From Pseudomonadota bacterium (GTDB taxonomy: Bacteria > Pseudomonadota > Gammaproteobacteria > Burkholderiales > Ferrovaceae), in NCBI GenBank assembly GCA_021828575.1, contig JAJZEL010000079.1:1-9415 (forward strand): a stretch of DNA of 9,415 nucleotides, written 5' to 3'. Position 1 is the stretch's first letter; each line of letters begins with the position of its first letter. Under the pieces are notes generated by a model. The model saw only the letters and a program-made list of their open reading frames with translations. It was not told where the DNA came from and ran no database searches. Of this stretch, positions 1-6,924 are shown in pieces. The translations under genes were made by a program, and so were the position numbers.

Positions 1-507
1 CTGCCCTGAAAGATCTACCGCAAAATTCAGGCTTTTGTTCAGGATGCGGGGAAAAGGGTGGGCCGTGTCCAATCCGATGGGAGTTAATACCGGGCGCACC
101 TCCCTGAAAAAGTAATCCCTTGCCCAGGCGCGCTGTTCGGGTGTCCAGTGTCCCCGCCTGAGAAAACAGATGCCCTCGCGTGCCATGCCAGGAAGCACTT
201 GTTCATTGAGCAGGCGATATTGATGTTCAATCAAGGCGTGGGCCTCGGTGCAGACTTTCTGGTAGACATCCAAGGGAGCAAGTCCATCGGGTCCTGAGGT
301 CTGAATGCCTTGATTCAGCATTTGTTTGAGGCCAGCCACACGAATTTCAAAAAATTCATCCAGGTTGCTGCTGACAATGCACAGGTATCTCAAGCGTTCC
401 AGAAGCGGGATGTCCGGAGCCTCCACACGTTCGAGAACGCGCCAGTTGAAGGCCAAAAGACTCAGTTCCCGGTTAAGGAAGTGATGGGGGTGGGACCGGC
501 TGGGCAC
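1..507 (-). CDS. ppk1: Polyphosphate kinase 1, N-terminal part (runs off left edge)
   Basis: Hand translation of the minus strand gives 169 residues open to the window edge. Ppk1 reversibly transfers the ATP gamma-phosphate onto inorganic polyphosphate. Residues 12-25 (NRELSLLAFNWRVL) and 43-57 (CIVSSNLDEFFEIRV) are hallmarks of the PPK N-terminal domain; N48 in SSNLDEFF matches the conserved Asn implicated in ATP binding in the family. The stretch near the edge (VRPVLTPIGLDTAHPFP) begins the head domain. The start is GTG at 507-505: AAGGA lies 6 nt upstream and an in-frame TAA sits four codons before it, so no longer start exists, and the first internal ATG would cut into conserved sequence. 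The catalytic histidine domains lie outside the window. The gene is divergent from the OlsB-like gene and from the rest of the phosphate cluster. Identity is certain; only the C-terminal two-thirds is unseen. Confidence 0.96.
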   Translation of the reverse strand, partial: MPSRSHPHHFLNRELSLLAFNWRVLERVEAPDIPLLERLRYLCIVSSNLDEFFEIRVAGLKQMLNQGIQTSGPDGLAPLDVYQKVCTEAHALIEHQYRLLNEQVLPGMAREGICFLRRGHWTPEQRAWARDYFFREVRPVLTPIGLDTAHPFPRILNKSLNFAVDLSGQ

Positions 508-679
508 GACTATTCCTTAAAAACAGAAAACAGCAAGATGAATGCATGATCGAATCTTGCACAATCAGCCGTGGCAAGGCAAGCCGTTACAAGGGTTCAC
601 GAGACTTTAACCTGACCATCACGCGACTGTAATAACTTGTCATATATAGTTTCTCACACGTCAAGGTGAGGAAACGATC
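508..679. promoter_or_regulatory. Divergent intergenic region between ppk1 and the OlsB-like gene
   Basis: These 172 bp must hold the promoters for leftward ppk1 and the rightward OlsB-like gene. On the plus strand a GAGGA Shine-Dalgarno (668-672) lies 7 nt before the OlsB-like ATG. A Pho-box-like element and a TATAGT -10 candidate occur at 627-650 (listed separately). On the minus strand AAGGA precedes the ppk1 GTG, but I see no convincing -35/-10 pair for ppk1. No ORF in it looks real. Confidence 0.6.
627..650 (+). promoter_or_regulatory. Pho-box-like repeat and -10 candidate upstream of the OlsB-like gene
   Basis: Two half-sites resembling the PhoB consensus CTGTCAT occur in direct orientation: CTGTAAT (627-633) and TTGTCAT (637-643). 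The spacer is 3 nt, one shorter than the 4 nt of the classic 7-4-7 Pho box. TATAGT (645-650) is a possible -10, but it is closer to the second half-site than in well-known Pho promoters (about 10 bp). The same CTGTAAT-N3-TTGTC form occurs upstream of pstS, which strengthens the case. PhoB binding is inferred, not shown. Confidence 0.45.
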
Positions 680-1456
680 ATGTGGCAACGGCTGGATCAG
701 GGGCTGGGAGAATCGCGCAAGACGCGTCTGGTATTTCAGTATGCCCGTTCTTCGGCTGACCTTCGGGCTGCACAAAAACTGCGCTGGCGCGTATTTGCCG
801 AGGAAATGGGTGCGCATTTGAACAGCCCGGAACACGGAGTTGACATGGACCGTTTTGATGCACTGTGTGATCACCTGTTGCTACGGGATACCCGGAACAA
901 CGAAGTGGTGGGAACCTATCGCATCCTGAATGCCGCCAAGGCTGAACAAGCTGGTGGCTTTTATTCGGATTCGGAATTTGATCTCACCCGTTTGGCCCAT
1001 TTGCGCTCCCAGATCATGGAGGTGGGACGTGCCTGTGTTCATCCCGATTACCGGAGTGGTGCGGCCATTGCCATTCTCTGGTCCGGTCTGGCGGACTATA
1101 TCAAGAGTCATGGGGTTCAGTATCTGATGGGTTGCGCCAGCATGGGCATGGCCGATGGAGGACATGCGGCGGCGAGCATCTACAGGCAGTTGGCAACATC
1201 TTACGCTGCGCCTGCCGAATGGAGCGTTTTTCCCCGTTGTCCCCTGCCGCTCGAGAAACTTGATCAAAACATCCCTGCCGAAATCCCCCCGCTCATCAAG
1301 GCCTATCTTCGGGTTGGCGCTTATGTGTGCGGAGCCCCGGCCTGGGACCCTGATTTCAATACGGCAGACTGCCTACTGCTTCTGCCGACGGCCAGCATGG
1401 ATCACCGGTATGCGCGGCATTTTTTGAAGCATCCGGCCACCCAAACCACTTACTGA
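680..1456 (+). CDS. olsB: OlsB-like GNAT N-acyltransferase (putative ornithine-lipid synthase step 1)
   Basis: The product has 258 residues and belongs to the GNAT-fold family that includes OlsB and proteins annotated as 'hemolysin'. OlsB transfers a 3-hydroxyacyl chain from acyl carrier protein to the alpha-amine of ornithine, giving lyso-ornithine lipid. Diagnostic blocks are AQKLRWRVFAEEMG (31-44), DHLLLRD...VVGTYRIL (64-83), the acyl-CoA/ACP-binding-type block MEVGRACVHPDYRSGAAI (113-130) and YLMGCAS (148-154). There is no signal peptide or membrane span, so it is probably cytoplasmic or membrane-peripheral. The ATG has GAGGA 7 nt upstream. It sits between divergent ppk1 and downstream ppx (78-bp gap). 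Ornithine lipids commonly replace phospholipids under phosphate limitation, which fits this locus. No OlsA O-acyltransferase is encoded here, so either it lies elsewhere or the substrate differs. Family assignment is firm; the exact acceptor is inferred. Confidence 0.8.
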   Translation: MWQRLDQGLGESRKTRLVFQYARSSADLRAAQKLRWRVFAEEMGAHLNSPEHGVDMDRFDALCDHLLLRDTRNNEVVGTYRILNAAKAEQAGGFYSDSEFDLTRLAHLRSQIMEVGRACVHPDYRSGAAIAILWSGLADYIKSHGVQYLMGCASMGMADGGHAAASIYRQLATSYAAPAEWSVFPRCPLPLEKLDQNIPAEIPPLIKAYLRVGAYVCGAPAWDPDFNTADCLLLLPTASMDHRYARHFLKHPATQTTY

Positions 1457-1470
1457 AACGGATTCCAGAC

Positions 1471-1507
1471 CTGTCATTCGGCATCTGGCAGGGAATTTTG
1501 GTACATT
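1471..1507 (+). promoter_or_regulatory. Weak Pho-box-like element upstream of ppx
   Basis: The 78-bp gap before ppx holds one perfect consensus half-site, CTGTCAT (1471-1477), then a poorer one, CTGGCAG (1485-1491). TACATT (1502-1507) follows 10 bp later as a possible -10. The half-site period is 14 bp rather than the usual 11, so this may be chance. If false, ppx is simply read from the OlsB-like promoter. Confidence 0.22.
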
Positions 1508-1534
1508 CGGGCTTTGTGAACCGGGACTGGCCTG

Positions 1535-3028
1535 ATGCCTGAAACCGTTATTGCCGCAGTGGACTTGGGGTCCAACAGCTTCCGCCTTCAGGTGTCGCGT
1601 GTTGTGCACGGGCAGATCTATCCTCTAGATGCCCTGAAAGAATCAGTTCGTCTCGCTGCGGGACTCCAAAGTGACAACACCCTGAGTCTGGAGGCGCAGC
1701 ATCGTGCCCTGGAGTGCCTGAAACGTTTTGGAAACCGCTTGCGTGGGGTTCCTCCGAATGCGGTTCGTGTCATCGGGACCAACACACTTCGCGTGGCCAG
1801 GAAGTCGGAAGCCTTTCTTAAAAAGGCTGAAGCGTTGCTGGGCGTTCCCATTGAAATCGTGGCCGGCCAGGAAGAAGCCCGATTGATTTACATGGGCGTT
1901 TCCCACGGATTACCCAGTCATCCCGGCAAGCGTCTGGTGGTGGATATCGGAGGGGGGTCCACCGAATTCATCCTTGGTCAGGGATTGAAGCCTCTGCTGC
2001 TGGAAAGTCTCTATATGGGCTGCGTCAGTTACAGCGCTCGTTATTTTCCGGAAGGTCGGGTCACTGCCCAAGGTTTTCAGGGTGCCCAGTTGGCAGCAGC
2101 CACCGAACTTCAGGTGTTGACCAGGAAATTTCGTGCGGCCAGTTGGCAGCAGGCCGTGGGTTCTTCCGGAACGGCCCGTGCGCTCGCTGATCTTCTGGAA
2201 CAGAATGGTCGGGACGAGCCGGGAGTGATTTCGGTGCAAGGCTTGGAATTTCTGAAAGAGCGGTTGATAGACTCAGGAGACCCTCGGCGTCTGGGGCTTT
2301 CAGGTTTGCGACCGGACCGGGTCCCTGTGTTGCCCGGAGGCATGGCCATTATGTGTGCGGTTTTCGGGGAATTGGGTATCGAGCGCATGCAAACTACGGA
2401 AAACGGTTTGCGCGAAGGCGTGCTGTTCGAGATGCTGGGTCGTTTGGAACATCAGGACATCAGGGAAATGACGGTTCGTTCCTTCATGCAGCGTTACCAG
2501 GTGGACGAGCGTCAGGTGGGGCGCGTTCACAGCCTGGCACTGGGTCTGCTCAGGCAGTTGGCCTCACCTGACTTCTTTCGGCAATACGCTGCCTATCTGG
2601 GTTGGGCTGCTCGGTTGCATGAGGTGGGGCTGTCCATTGCCCATGGGGGATACCACAAGCATTCAGCGTACATTATAGATAACGCTGACATGCCTGGTTT
2701 CTCCAGAACTGAGCAGGGTTTACTGGGGGGGTTGCTGCAGGGGCAAAGGGGGCAACTGGGCAAGGTGGCACCTCGTGTGACAGGGAGGGAAGGCTGGATG
2801 ATGGTGCTCTGTCTGAGGTTGGCTGTACTGGTTCACCGGGGCCGGGGAGACGGGACTGTGCCCAGGATACGCTTGGCATGGAGACCCCGGGGGTTTGTGA
2901 TGGACATTGGGGCTTCCTGGATCGCAGCCAATCCATTGGCGCGCTCGAGTCTGCTTGCTGAAATGCGCCAGTGGCAGAACTTGGGGCTTGAATTGTTGAT
3001 CCGGGTGGGGGGGAGTCCTTTACGCTAA
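1535..3028 (+). CDS. ppx: Exopolyphosphatase (Ppx/GppA family)
   Basis: The product has 497 residues, typical for proteobacterial Ppx. The enzyme removes terminal phosphates processively from inorganic polyphosphate in the cytoplasm. The N-terminal actin-like ATPase fold shows the phosphate-1 loop AAVDLGSNSFRL (7-18), the conserved GQEEARL block (111-117) carrying the likely catalytic glutamate, the phosphate-2 loop VVDIGGGSTEF (135-145) and GSSGTAR (209-215). The C-terminal HD-like helical domain is seen at LHEVG (361-365) and HGGYHKHSAYII (370-381). GppA (pppGpp phosphatase) shares the fold. The length, the C-terminal domain and the divergent ppk1 nearby favour Ppx, though dual activity cannot be excluded. 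The ATG has no strong Shine-Dalgarno, only a GGGA-type run about 10 nt upstream, so modest translation or coupling to the gene before it is plausible. It precedes pstS by 98 bp. Confidence 0.93.
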   Translation: MPETVIAAVDLGSNSFRLQVSRVVHGQIYPLDALKESVRLAAGLQSDNTLSLEAQHRALECLKRFGNRLRGVPPNAVRVIGTNTLRVARKSEAFLKKAEALLGVPIEIVAGQEEARLIYMGVSHGLPSHPGKRLVVDIGGGSTEFILGQGLKPLLLESLYMGCVSYSARYFPEGRVTAQGFQGAQLAAATELQVLTRKFRAASWQQAVGSSGTARALADLLEQNGRDEPGVISVQGLEFLKERLIDSGDPRRLGLSGLRPDRVPVLPGGMAIMCAVFGELGIERMQTTENGLREGVLFEMLGRLEHQDIREMTVRSFMQRYQVDERQVGRVHSLALGLLRQLASPDFFRQYAAYLGWAARLHEVGLSIAHGGYHKHSAYIIDNADMPGFSRTEQGLLGGLLQGQRGQLGKVAPRVTGREGWMMVLCLRLAVLVHRGRGDGTVPRIRLAWRPRGFVMDIGASWIAANPLARSSLLAEMRQWQNLGLELLIRVGGSPLR

Positions 3029-3037
3029 GTCCGTGGG

Positions 3038-3079
3038 TTGTAATCAAGTTGTCATAAAGCCCCTGTAATCTTTTGTCGT
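3038..3079 (+). promoter_or_regulatory. Pho boxes of the pstS promoter
   Basis: Four direct half-sites related to CTGTCAT lie in the 98-bp gap before pstS: TTGTAAT (3038-3044), TTGTCAT (3049-3055), CTGTAAT (3063-3069) and TTGTCGT (3073-3079). The first two form a classic 7-4-7 Pho box with an 11-bp period. The second pair has a 3-nt spacer. From the first box a -10 would fall near TAATCT (3066-3071, 10 bp downstream); from the second it would fall near TTGATT (3095-3100). Tandem PhoB sites upstream of pstS are established in other proteobacteria. The -10 choice is uncertain. No terminator is visible between ppx and this promoter, so read-through from ppx is possible. Confidence 0.75.
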
Positions 3080-3126
3080 TCTAGGTAAAACCCTTTGATT
3101 TAACAAAACTTTCATGGAGAACTGCC

Positions 3127-4170
3127 ATGCTGCCCCTCCCTCGCAAATACCGCTTGGCCCTTACCTTGGCGTCGCTTTGTTTCATGACGCAGGCCATGGC
3201 TCAGGACATCACTGGCGCCGGGTCTACCTTTGCCTACCCCATTTACGCCAAGTGGGCAGAAGCCTATCGCCCCGTTAGCGGTAACGGGCTGAATTACCAG
3301 TCCATTGGTTCCGGCGGGGGAATCAAGCAGATCAAGGCAAAGACTGTGGATTTTGGGGCTACGGACATGCCGCTGACCAAGGAAGATCTGGAGCGCAGCC
3401 ATCTGGTGCAATGGCCCATGGTGGTAGGTGGAGTGGTTCCCGTGGTCAATCTGGCTGGAATAAAACCAGGGCAACTGAAACTGTCCGGTTCGCTCTTGGC
3501 AGACATTTACCTGGGCAAAGTCAAGAAGTGGAATGACCCGGAAGTGGCAGCCTTGAACAAGGGTATCCCGTTGCCTGATCAGGATATTCTGGTGGTGTCC
3601 CGTTCGGATGGTTCGGGGACTACGTTCATTTTCACCAATTACCTGTCCAAGGTCAGTGGGGATTGGAAAAATCAGGTAGGCAGCAATACCTCCGTTCGCT
3701 GGCCGACAGGCATCAATGGCAAGGGCAATGAGGGTGTGGCCTCCTATGTACGCCAGCAATCCGGGTCCATTGGTTATGTGGAATATGCTTACGCACTGCA
3801 AAATCACATGACCCATGTGGCCATGAAGAATCAGGCGGGTTCTTTCGTCCAGCCGGATGCCAAAACCTTCAGCGCCGCCGCTGCTAATGGTAACTGGAAG
3901 GCTGAAAATGGTTTTTACGAAATTCTGACCGACGAACCGGGCAAGGACAGCTGGCCCATCACCGGAGCCACCTTCATCCTGATGCAGCAGGTTCAGGACA
4001 ACCCGGAGAATGGCAAAGTGGCTCTGAATTTTTTTGACTGGGCCTACCGGAATGGAGAGAAGGCTGCCCTGTCCCTGGACTACATTCCCATGCCAGCCAG
4101 TGTGGTGAAACTGGTAGAAACCGAATGGAAGCACTCACTCAAGGATGCTTCGGGCAAGTCTGTTTACTGA
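3127..4170 (+). CDS. pstS: Periplasmic phosphate-binding protein PstS
   Basis: The product has 347 residues. It captures inorganic phosphate in the periplasm and delivers it to PstCAB. A signal peptide covers about residues 1-25: basic PRKYR, a hydrophobic core, then AMA before QDITGAGS. No lipobox cysteine is present at the cleavage site, so the mature protein should be soluble. All eight phosphate ligands known from E. coli PstS can be placed with the same spacing: T34, F35, S62, D80, R159, S163, G164 and T165 (blocks GAGSTFAYPIY, SIGSGGGIKQI, FGATDMPLT, RSDGSGTTFIF). GGAG lies 7 nt before the ATG. The gene follows the Pho boxes and is separated from pstC by a stem-loop, as expected for a binding protein made in excess of its membrane partners. 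Confidence 0.98.
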   Translation: MLPLPRKYRLALTLASLCFMTQAMAQDITGAGSTFAYPIYAKWAEAYRPVSGNGLNYQSIGSGGGIKQIKAKTVDFGATDMPLTKEDLERSHLVQWPMVVGGVVPVVNLAGIKPGQLKLSGSLLADIYLGKVKKWNDPEVAALNKGIPLPDQDILVVSRSDGSGTTFIFTNYLSKVSGDWKNQVGSNTSVRWPTGINGKGNEGVASYVRQQSGSIGYVEYAYALQNHMTHVAMKNQAGSFVQPDAKTFSAAAANGNWKAENGFYEILTDEPGKDSWPITGATFILMQQVQDNPENGKVALNFFDWAYRNGEKAALSLDYIPMPASVVKLVETEWKHSLKDASGKSVY

Positions 4171-4188
4171 GGTATTGTTCTGAATGCG

Positions 4189-4218
4189 GGGGTCATGTCC
4201 GTTGCAGGGGATGACCCC
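4189..4218 (+). promoter_or_regulatory. Stem-loop between pstS and pstC
   Basis: GGGGTCAT (4189-4196) and ATGACCCC (4211-4218) form a perfect 8-bp stem around a 14-nt loop, extendable by one G-U pair. It starts 18 bp after the pstS stop and is not followed by a T-run, so it is not a strong intrinsic terminator. An mRNA 3'-end stabiliser or attenuator that sets pstS above pstCAB is the likely role (inference). Confidence 0.5.
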
Positions 4219-4280
4219 TTCAGATTTGTGGAGTACCCGTGGGTGCGGTTATCATTCCGCTCTCAAAGAAGAAGAGCGTC

Positions 4281-5273
4281 ATGATGTCCCAGATTTCTAT
4301 GAAACCGCCCGCCGGACCGGAACAGTCCGTTGCTTCGCGTCGCCGGGTCTGGCTGGGCGATTTCCTGTTCGAGTGGATCACTCGACTTCTCGCTGCGCTG
4401 GTGCTGGGCACTCTTCTGGCCATCCTGCTGTCGCTCGTGGTGACCAGCATGCCCTCCATCAGGGCCTTTGGTCTGGGGTTTCTGTGGTCAGACGCCTGGG
4501 ATCCCGTGCAGGACCATTACGGTGCCGTGGTCCCCATGTTCGGGACTTTGGTCACGGCTGGTTTGGCCCTGCTGATCGCAGTGCCCATCAGTTTCGGGAT
4601 CGCGGTCTTTTTGACAGAAATGTCTCCCGCCTGGCTCAAGCGCCCCCTGGGAACAGCCATTGAATTATTGGCAGCCATTCCCAGCATCATTTATGGCATG
4701 TGGGGGCTGTTTGTATTCGTACCCCTGTTCGGTCGCTGGATACAACCACTGCTGATTCATGTGTTCGGACATATTCCAGGGGTGGGGCTGCTATTTCAAG
4801 GTCCTCCCATGGGTATTGGGGTTCTGACGGCAGGCATCATCCTGGCCGTCATGGTGATCCCTTTCATTACTTCAGTCATGCGTGACGTATTCGAATTGGT
4901 GCCTGTAGTACTCAAGGAATCGGCCTATGGCCTGGGAGCCACCACATGGGAAGTGGTCTGGCGCGTTGTTTTGCCCTATACCCGGACCGGGGTGGTGGGG
5001 GGCATTATGCTGGGCTTGGGACGGGCTTTGGGCGAGACCATGGCCGTCACTTTCGTGATCGGAAATGCCCAACGGATAGGGGCTTCACTATTGGCTCCTG
5101 GGAGCAGCATTGCTTCCACCCTGGCCAACGAGTTTGCAGAGGCCGTTGGCGATCTGTACACCTCATCACTGATCGAACTCGGGCTGATCCTGTTTCTGAT
5201 CACCACAATCGTGCTGGCCCTCGCCAAACTCATGTTGCTCCGCTTGGGACGCCTTGAAGGGGAAAAATCCTGA
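4281..5273 (+). CDS. pstC: Phosphate ABC transporter permease PstC
   Basis: With the ATG at 4281 the product is 330 residues. A GTG in frame at 4239 would add 14 residues (GAVIIPLSKKKSV-type), but 4281 (or the adjacent ATG at 4284) has an AAGAAGAG purine run 5-12 nt upstream and gives a usual PstC N-terminus, so I prefer it. PstC and PstA form the inner-membrane channel. Hydrophobic segments lie near 35-56, 84-111, 128-150, 177-198, 238-260 and 297-319. The EAA-type loop that contacts PstB is KESAYGLGATTWEVVWRVVLP (about 212-232), followed by GRALGETMAV (247-256), characteristic of phosphate permeases. It ends 2 bp before pstA, so the two are translationally coupled. Confidence 0.96.
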   Translation: MMSQISMKPPAGPEQSVASRRRVWLGDFLFEWITRLLAALVLGTLLAILLSLVVTSMPSIRAFGLGFLWSDAWDPVQDHYGAVVPMFGTLVTAGLALLIAVPISFGIAVFLTEMSPAWLKRPLGTAIELLAAIPSIIYGMWGLFVFVPLFGRWIQPLLIHVFGHIPGVGLLFQGPPMGIGVLTAGIILAVMVIPFITSVMRDVFELVPVVLKESAYGLGATTWEVVWRVVLPYTRTGVVGGIMLGLGRALGETMAVTFVIGNAQRIGASLLAPGSSIASTLANEFAEAVGDLYTSSLIELGLILFLITTIVLALAKLMLLRLGRLEGEKS

Positions 5274-5275
5274 TC

Positions 5276-6133
5276 ATGTGGCAGTTTCGCGAAGAAGCCT
5301 TCAAGCTCTACCGTCGTCGCAGGAGGGTCAATGCAATTGGCCTGACCCTGTCAGGATTGGCCATGATGTTTGGCCTGTTCTGGTTGGTCTGGATATTGTT
5401 TACCCTGCTCTGGCACGGGGCAGAAGCCTTGGGCTGGAAGCTGCTGTCCGAATCCACGCCTGCACCTGGCAGTGATGGTGGGCTTTACAACGCCATTGTC
5501 GGTAGCCTGATGATGGTGGGTACGGCAACCTTGGTGGGTACACCCATTGGCATACTCGCTGGAACCTACCTTGCAGAATATGGCAAGACGGGGTGGTTGG
5601 CACCTGCCACGCGATTCGTCAATGACATCTTGCTGAGTGCCCCTTCCATCGTTCTGGGCCTGTTCATCTATACCGTTTATGTAGCCAATACAGGCCACTT
5701 TTCCGGGTGGGCGGGGTCATGGGCACTGGCGCTCATCGTGATTCCTGTGGTGGTGCGCGCAACGGATGATATGCTCCGTCTGGTGCCCGACAGTCTGCGG
5801 GAAGCGGCTGTTGCCCTGGGTGCCCCGCGCTGGAAAGTGGTGATGCTGGTATCCTACCGCTCGGCGCGCACGGGCATCGCCACGGGCGTGCTTCTGGCTG
5901 TGGCGAGAATTAGCGGAGAAACCGCCCCGCTGCTGTTTACGGCCCTGAACAACCAGTTCCTTTCGCATCACATGAATGGACCGCTGGCCAATCTGCCTGT
6001 GGTGATTTTCCAGTTTGCCATGAGTCCGTATGACGACTGGCACCGGCTGGCCTGGGGCGGAGCCATACTGATCACCCTCAGCGTTCTGGGCATCAATATT
6101 CTGGCCCGTATACTGTTTAAACAAAAACACTGA
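5276..6133 (+). CDS. pstA: Phosphate ABC transporter permease PstA
   Basis: The product has 285 residues and is the second channel subunit of the Pst importer. The basic N-terminus (KLYRRRRR, 10-17) precedes a first membrane segment at about 20-46. Further segments include a conserved ILLSAPSIVLGLFIY block (118-132) and one near 150-161. The EAA-type coupling loop is REAAVALGAPRWKV (175-188), then ARISGETAPLLFTALNNQF (210-228), a PstA signature. The ATG at 5276 overlaps no other gene and begins 2 bp after the pstC stop. The nearest Shine-Dalgarno-like run, AAGGGG (5257-5262), is 13 nt away, so initiation probably depends on ribosomes finishing pstC. pstB follows after 11 bp. Nothing in it looks broken. 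Confidence 0.97.
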   Translation: MWQFREEAFKLYRRRRRVNAIGLTLSGLAMMFGLFWLVWILFTLLWHGAEALGWKLLSESTPAPGSDGGLYNAIVGSLMMVGTATLVGTPIGILAGTYLAEYGKTGWLAPATRFVNDILLSAPSIVLGLFIYTVYVANTGHFSGWAGSWALALIVIPVVVRATDDMLRLVPDSLREAAVALGAPRWKVVMLVSYRSARTGIATGVLLAVARISGETAPLLFTALNNQFLSHHMNGPLANLPVVIFQFAMSPYDDWHRLAWGGAILITLSVLGINILARILFKQKH

Positions 6134-6144
6134 CAGGATCGCCC

Positions 6145-6924
6145 ATGAGCCCTCGTCCTTCACCTGAACCCGACATCAGGATAGCCATACGCAACCTGAA
6201 CTTCTACTACGGGAAGTATCACGCCATCAAGAACGTTTCCATGGATATCCTGCCCAACCGGGTCACGGCATTCATTGGACCTTCGGGATGTGGAAAATCT
6301 ACATTGTTGCGCACTTTCAACAGGTTGCATGAGCTTTACCCGCAGAACCGGGCCACGGGGCAAATTCTTCTGGACGGCGAGAACGTTCTGGACAGCAAGG
6401 TGGATTCCACTATGTTGAGGGCGCGGGTAGGTATGGTGTTCCAGAAACCCACGCCGTTTCCCATGTCCATCTATGACAATATTGCGTTCGGCGTCAAGCT
6501 GTACGAGCGTCTCAAGCCCCACGAAATGGATGAGCGGGTGGAGTGGGCCCTGACCAAAGCGGCTCTTTGGGGAGAAGTGAAAGGAAAACTGCGCCAAAGC
6601 GGTAACGGCTTGTCCGGCGGACAACAGCAGAGATTATGCATAGCCCGTTGCATAGCCATCCGGCCTGAAGTAATTCTTCTGGATGAACCTTGTTCAGCAT
6701 TGGATCCCATTTCCACGGCCCACATAGAGGAGCTGGTGGATGATCTCAAAAAGGATTACACCGTCATTATAGTGACGCATAATATGCAACAGGCTGCCCG
6801 GGTGTCGGACTACACCGCGTACATGTATCTGGGTGAGCTGATCGAGTTCGGGGAAACCGACCGCATATTTACAAAACCCAACCAAAAAGCCACCGAAGAT
6901 TACATCACCGGGAAGTTTGGTTGA
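6145..6924 (+). CDS. pstB: Phosphate ABC transporter ATP-binding protein PstB
   Basis: The product has 259 residues and is the cytoplasmic ATPase that powers phosphate import through PstCA. Motifs in order: Walker A GPSGCGKST (45-53), Q-loop Q100 in VFQKPTPFPMSIYDNI (a PstB-type block), signature LSGGQQQR (156-163), Walker B VILLDEP (176-182) and H-loop H212 in VTHNMQQA. The end, ATEDYITGKFG, is the usual PstB C-terminus. AGGA lies 7-8 nt before the ATG. It is the last gene of the pst set here. In many genomes phoU follows, but tpiA comes next instead. Its stop codon lies in the loop of a small hairpin (6914-6932). Confidence 0.98.
   Translation: MSPRPSPEPDIRIAIRNLNFYYGKYHAIKNVSMDILPNRVTAFIGPSGCGKSTLLRTFNRLHELYPQNRATGQILLDGENVLDSKVDSTMLRARVGMVFQKPTPFPMSIYDNIAFGVKLYERLKPHEMDERVEWALTKAALWGEVKGKLRQSGNGLSGGQQQRLCIARCIAIRPEVILLDEPCSALDPISTAHIEELVDDLKKDYTVIIVTHNMQQAARVSDYTAYMYLGELIEFGETDRIFTKPNQKATEDYITGKFG

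Noticed and set aside
310..549. A 79-codon plus-strand open frame at the left end
   Set aside because: It lies opposite ppk1, whose minus-strand translation is unmistakable.
587..874. Minus-strand frame of 95 codons upstream of and within the OlsB-like gene
   Set aside because: It lies opposite the conserved GNAT N-terminus and has no domain or convincing ribosome-binding site.
1465..1488. Short inverted repeat CCAGA/TCTGG downstream of the OlsB-like gene, considered as a terminator
   Set aside because: Only 5 bp of stem, a 14-nt loop and no T-run directly after; too weak to call.
3112..4134. A 340-codon open frame on the minus strand opposite nearly all of pstS
   Set aside because: It mirrors a well-supported gene whose eight ligand residues are intact. 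Its translation has no recognisable domain, and long antisense frames are common at this base composition.
4184..4663. A 159-codon plus-strand frame overlapping the pstC start
   Set aside because: It is out of frame with pstC and shows no domain. The pstC frame carries the membrane segments.
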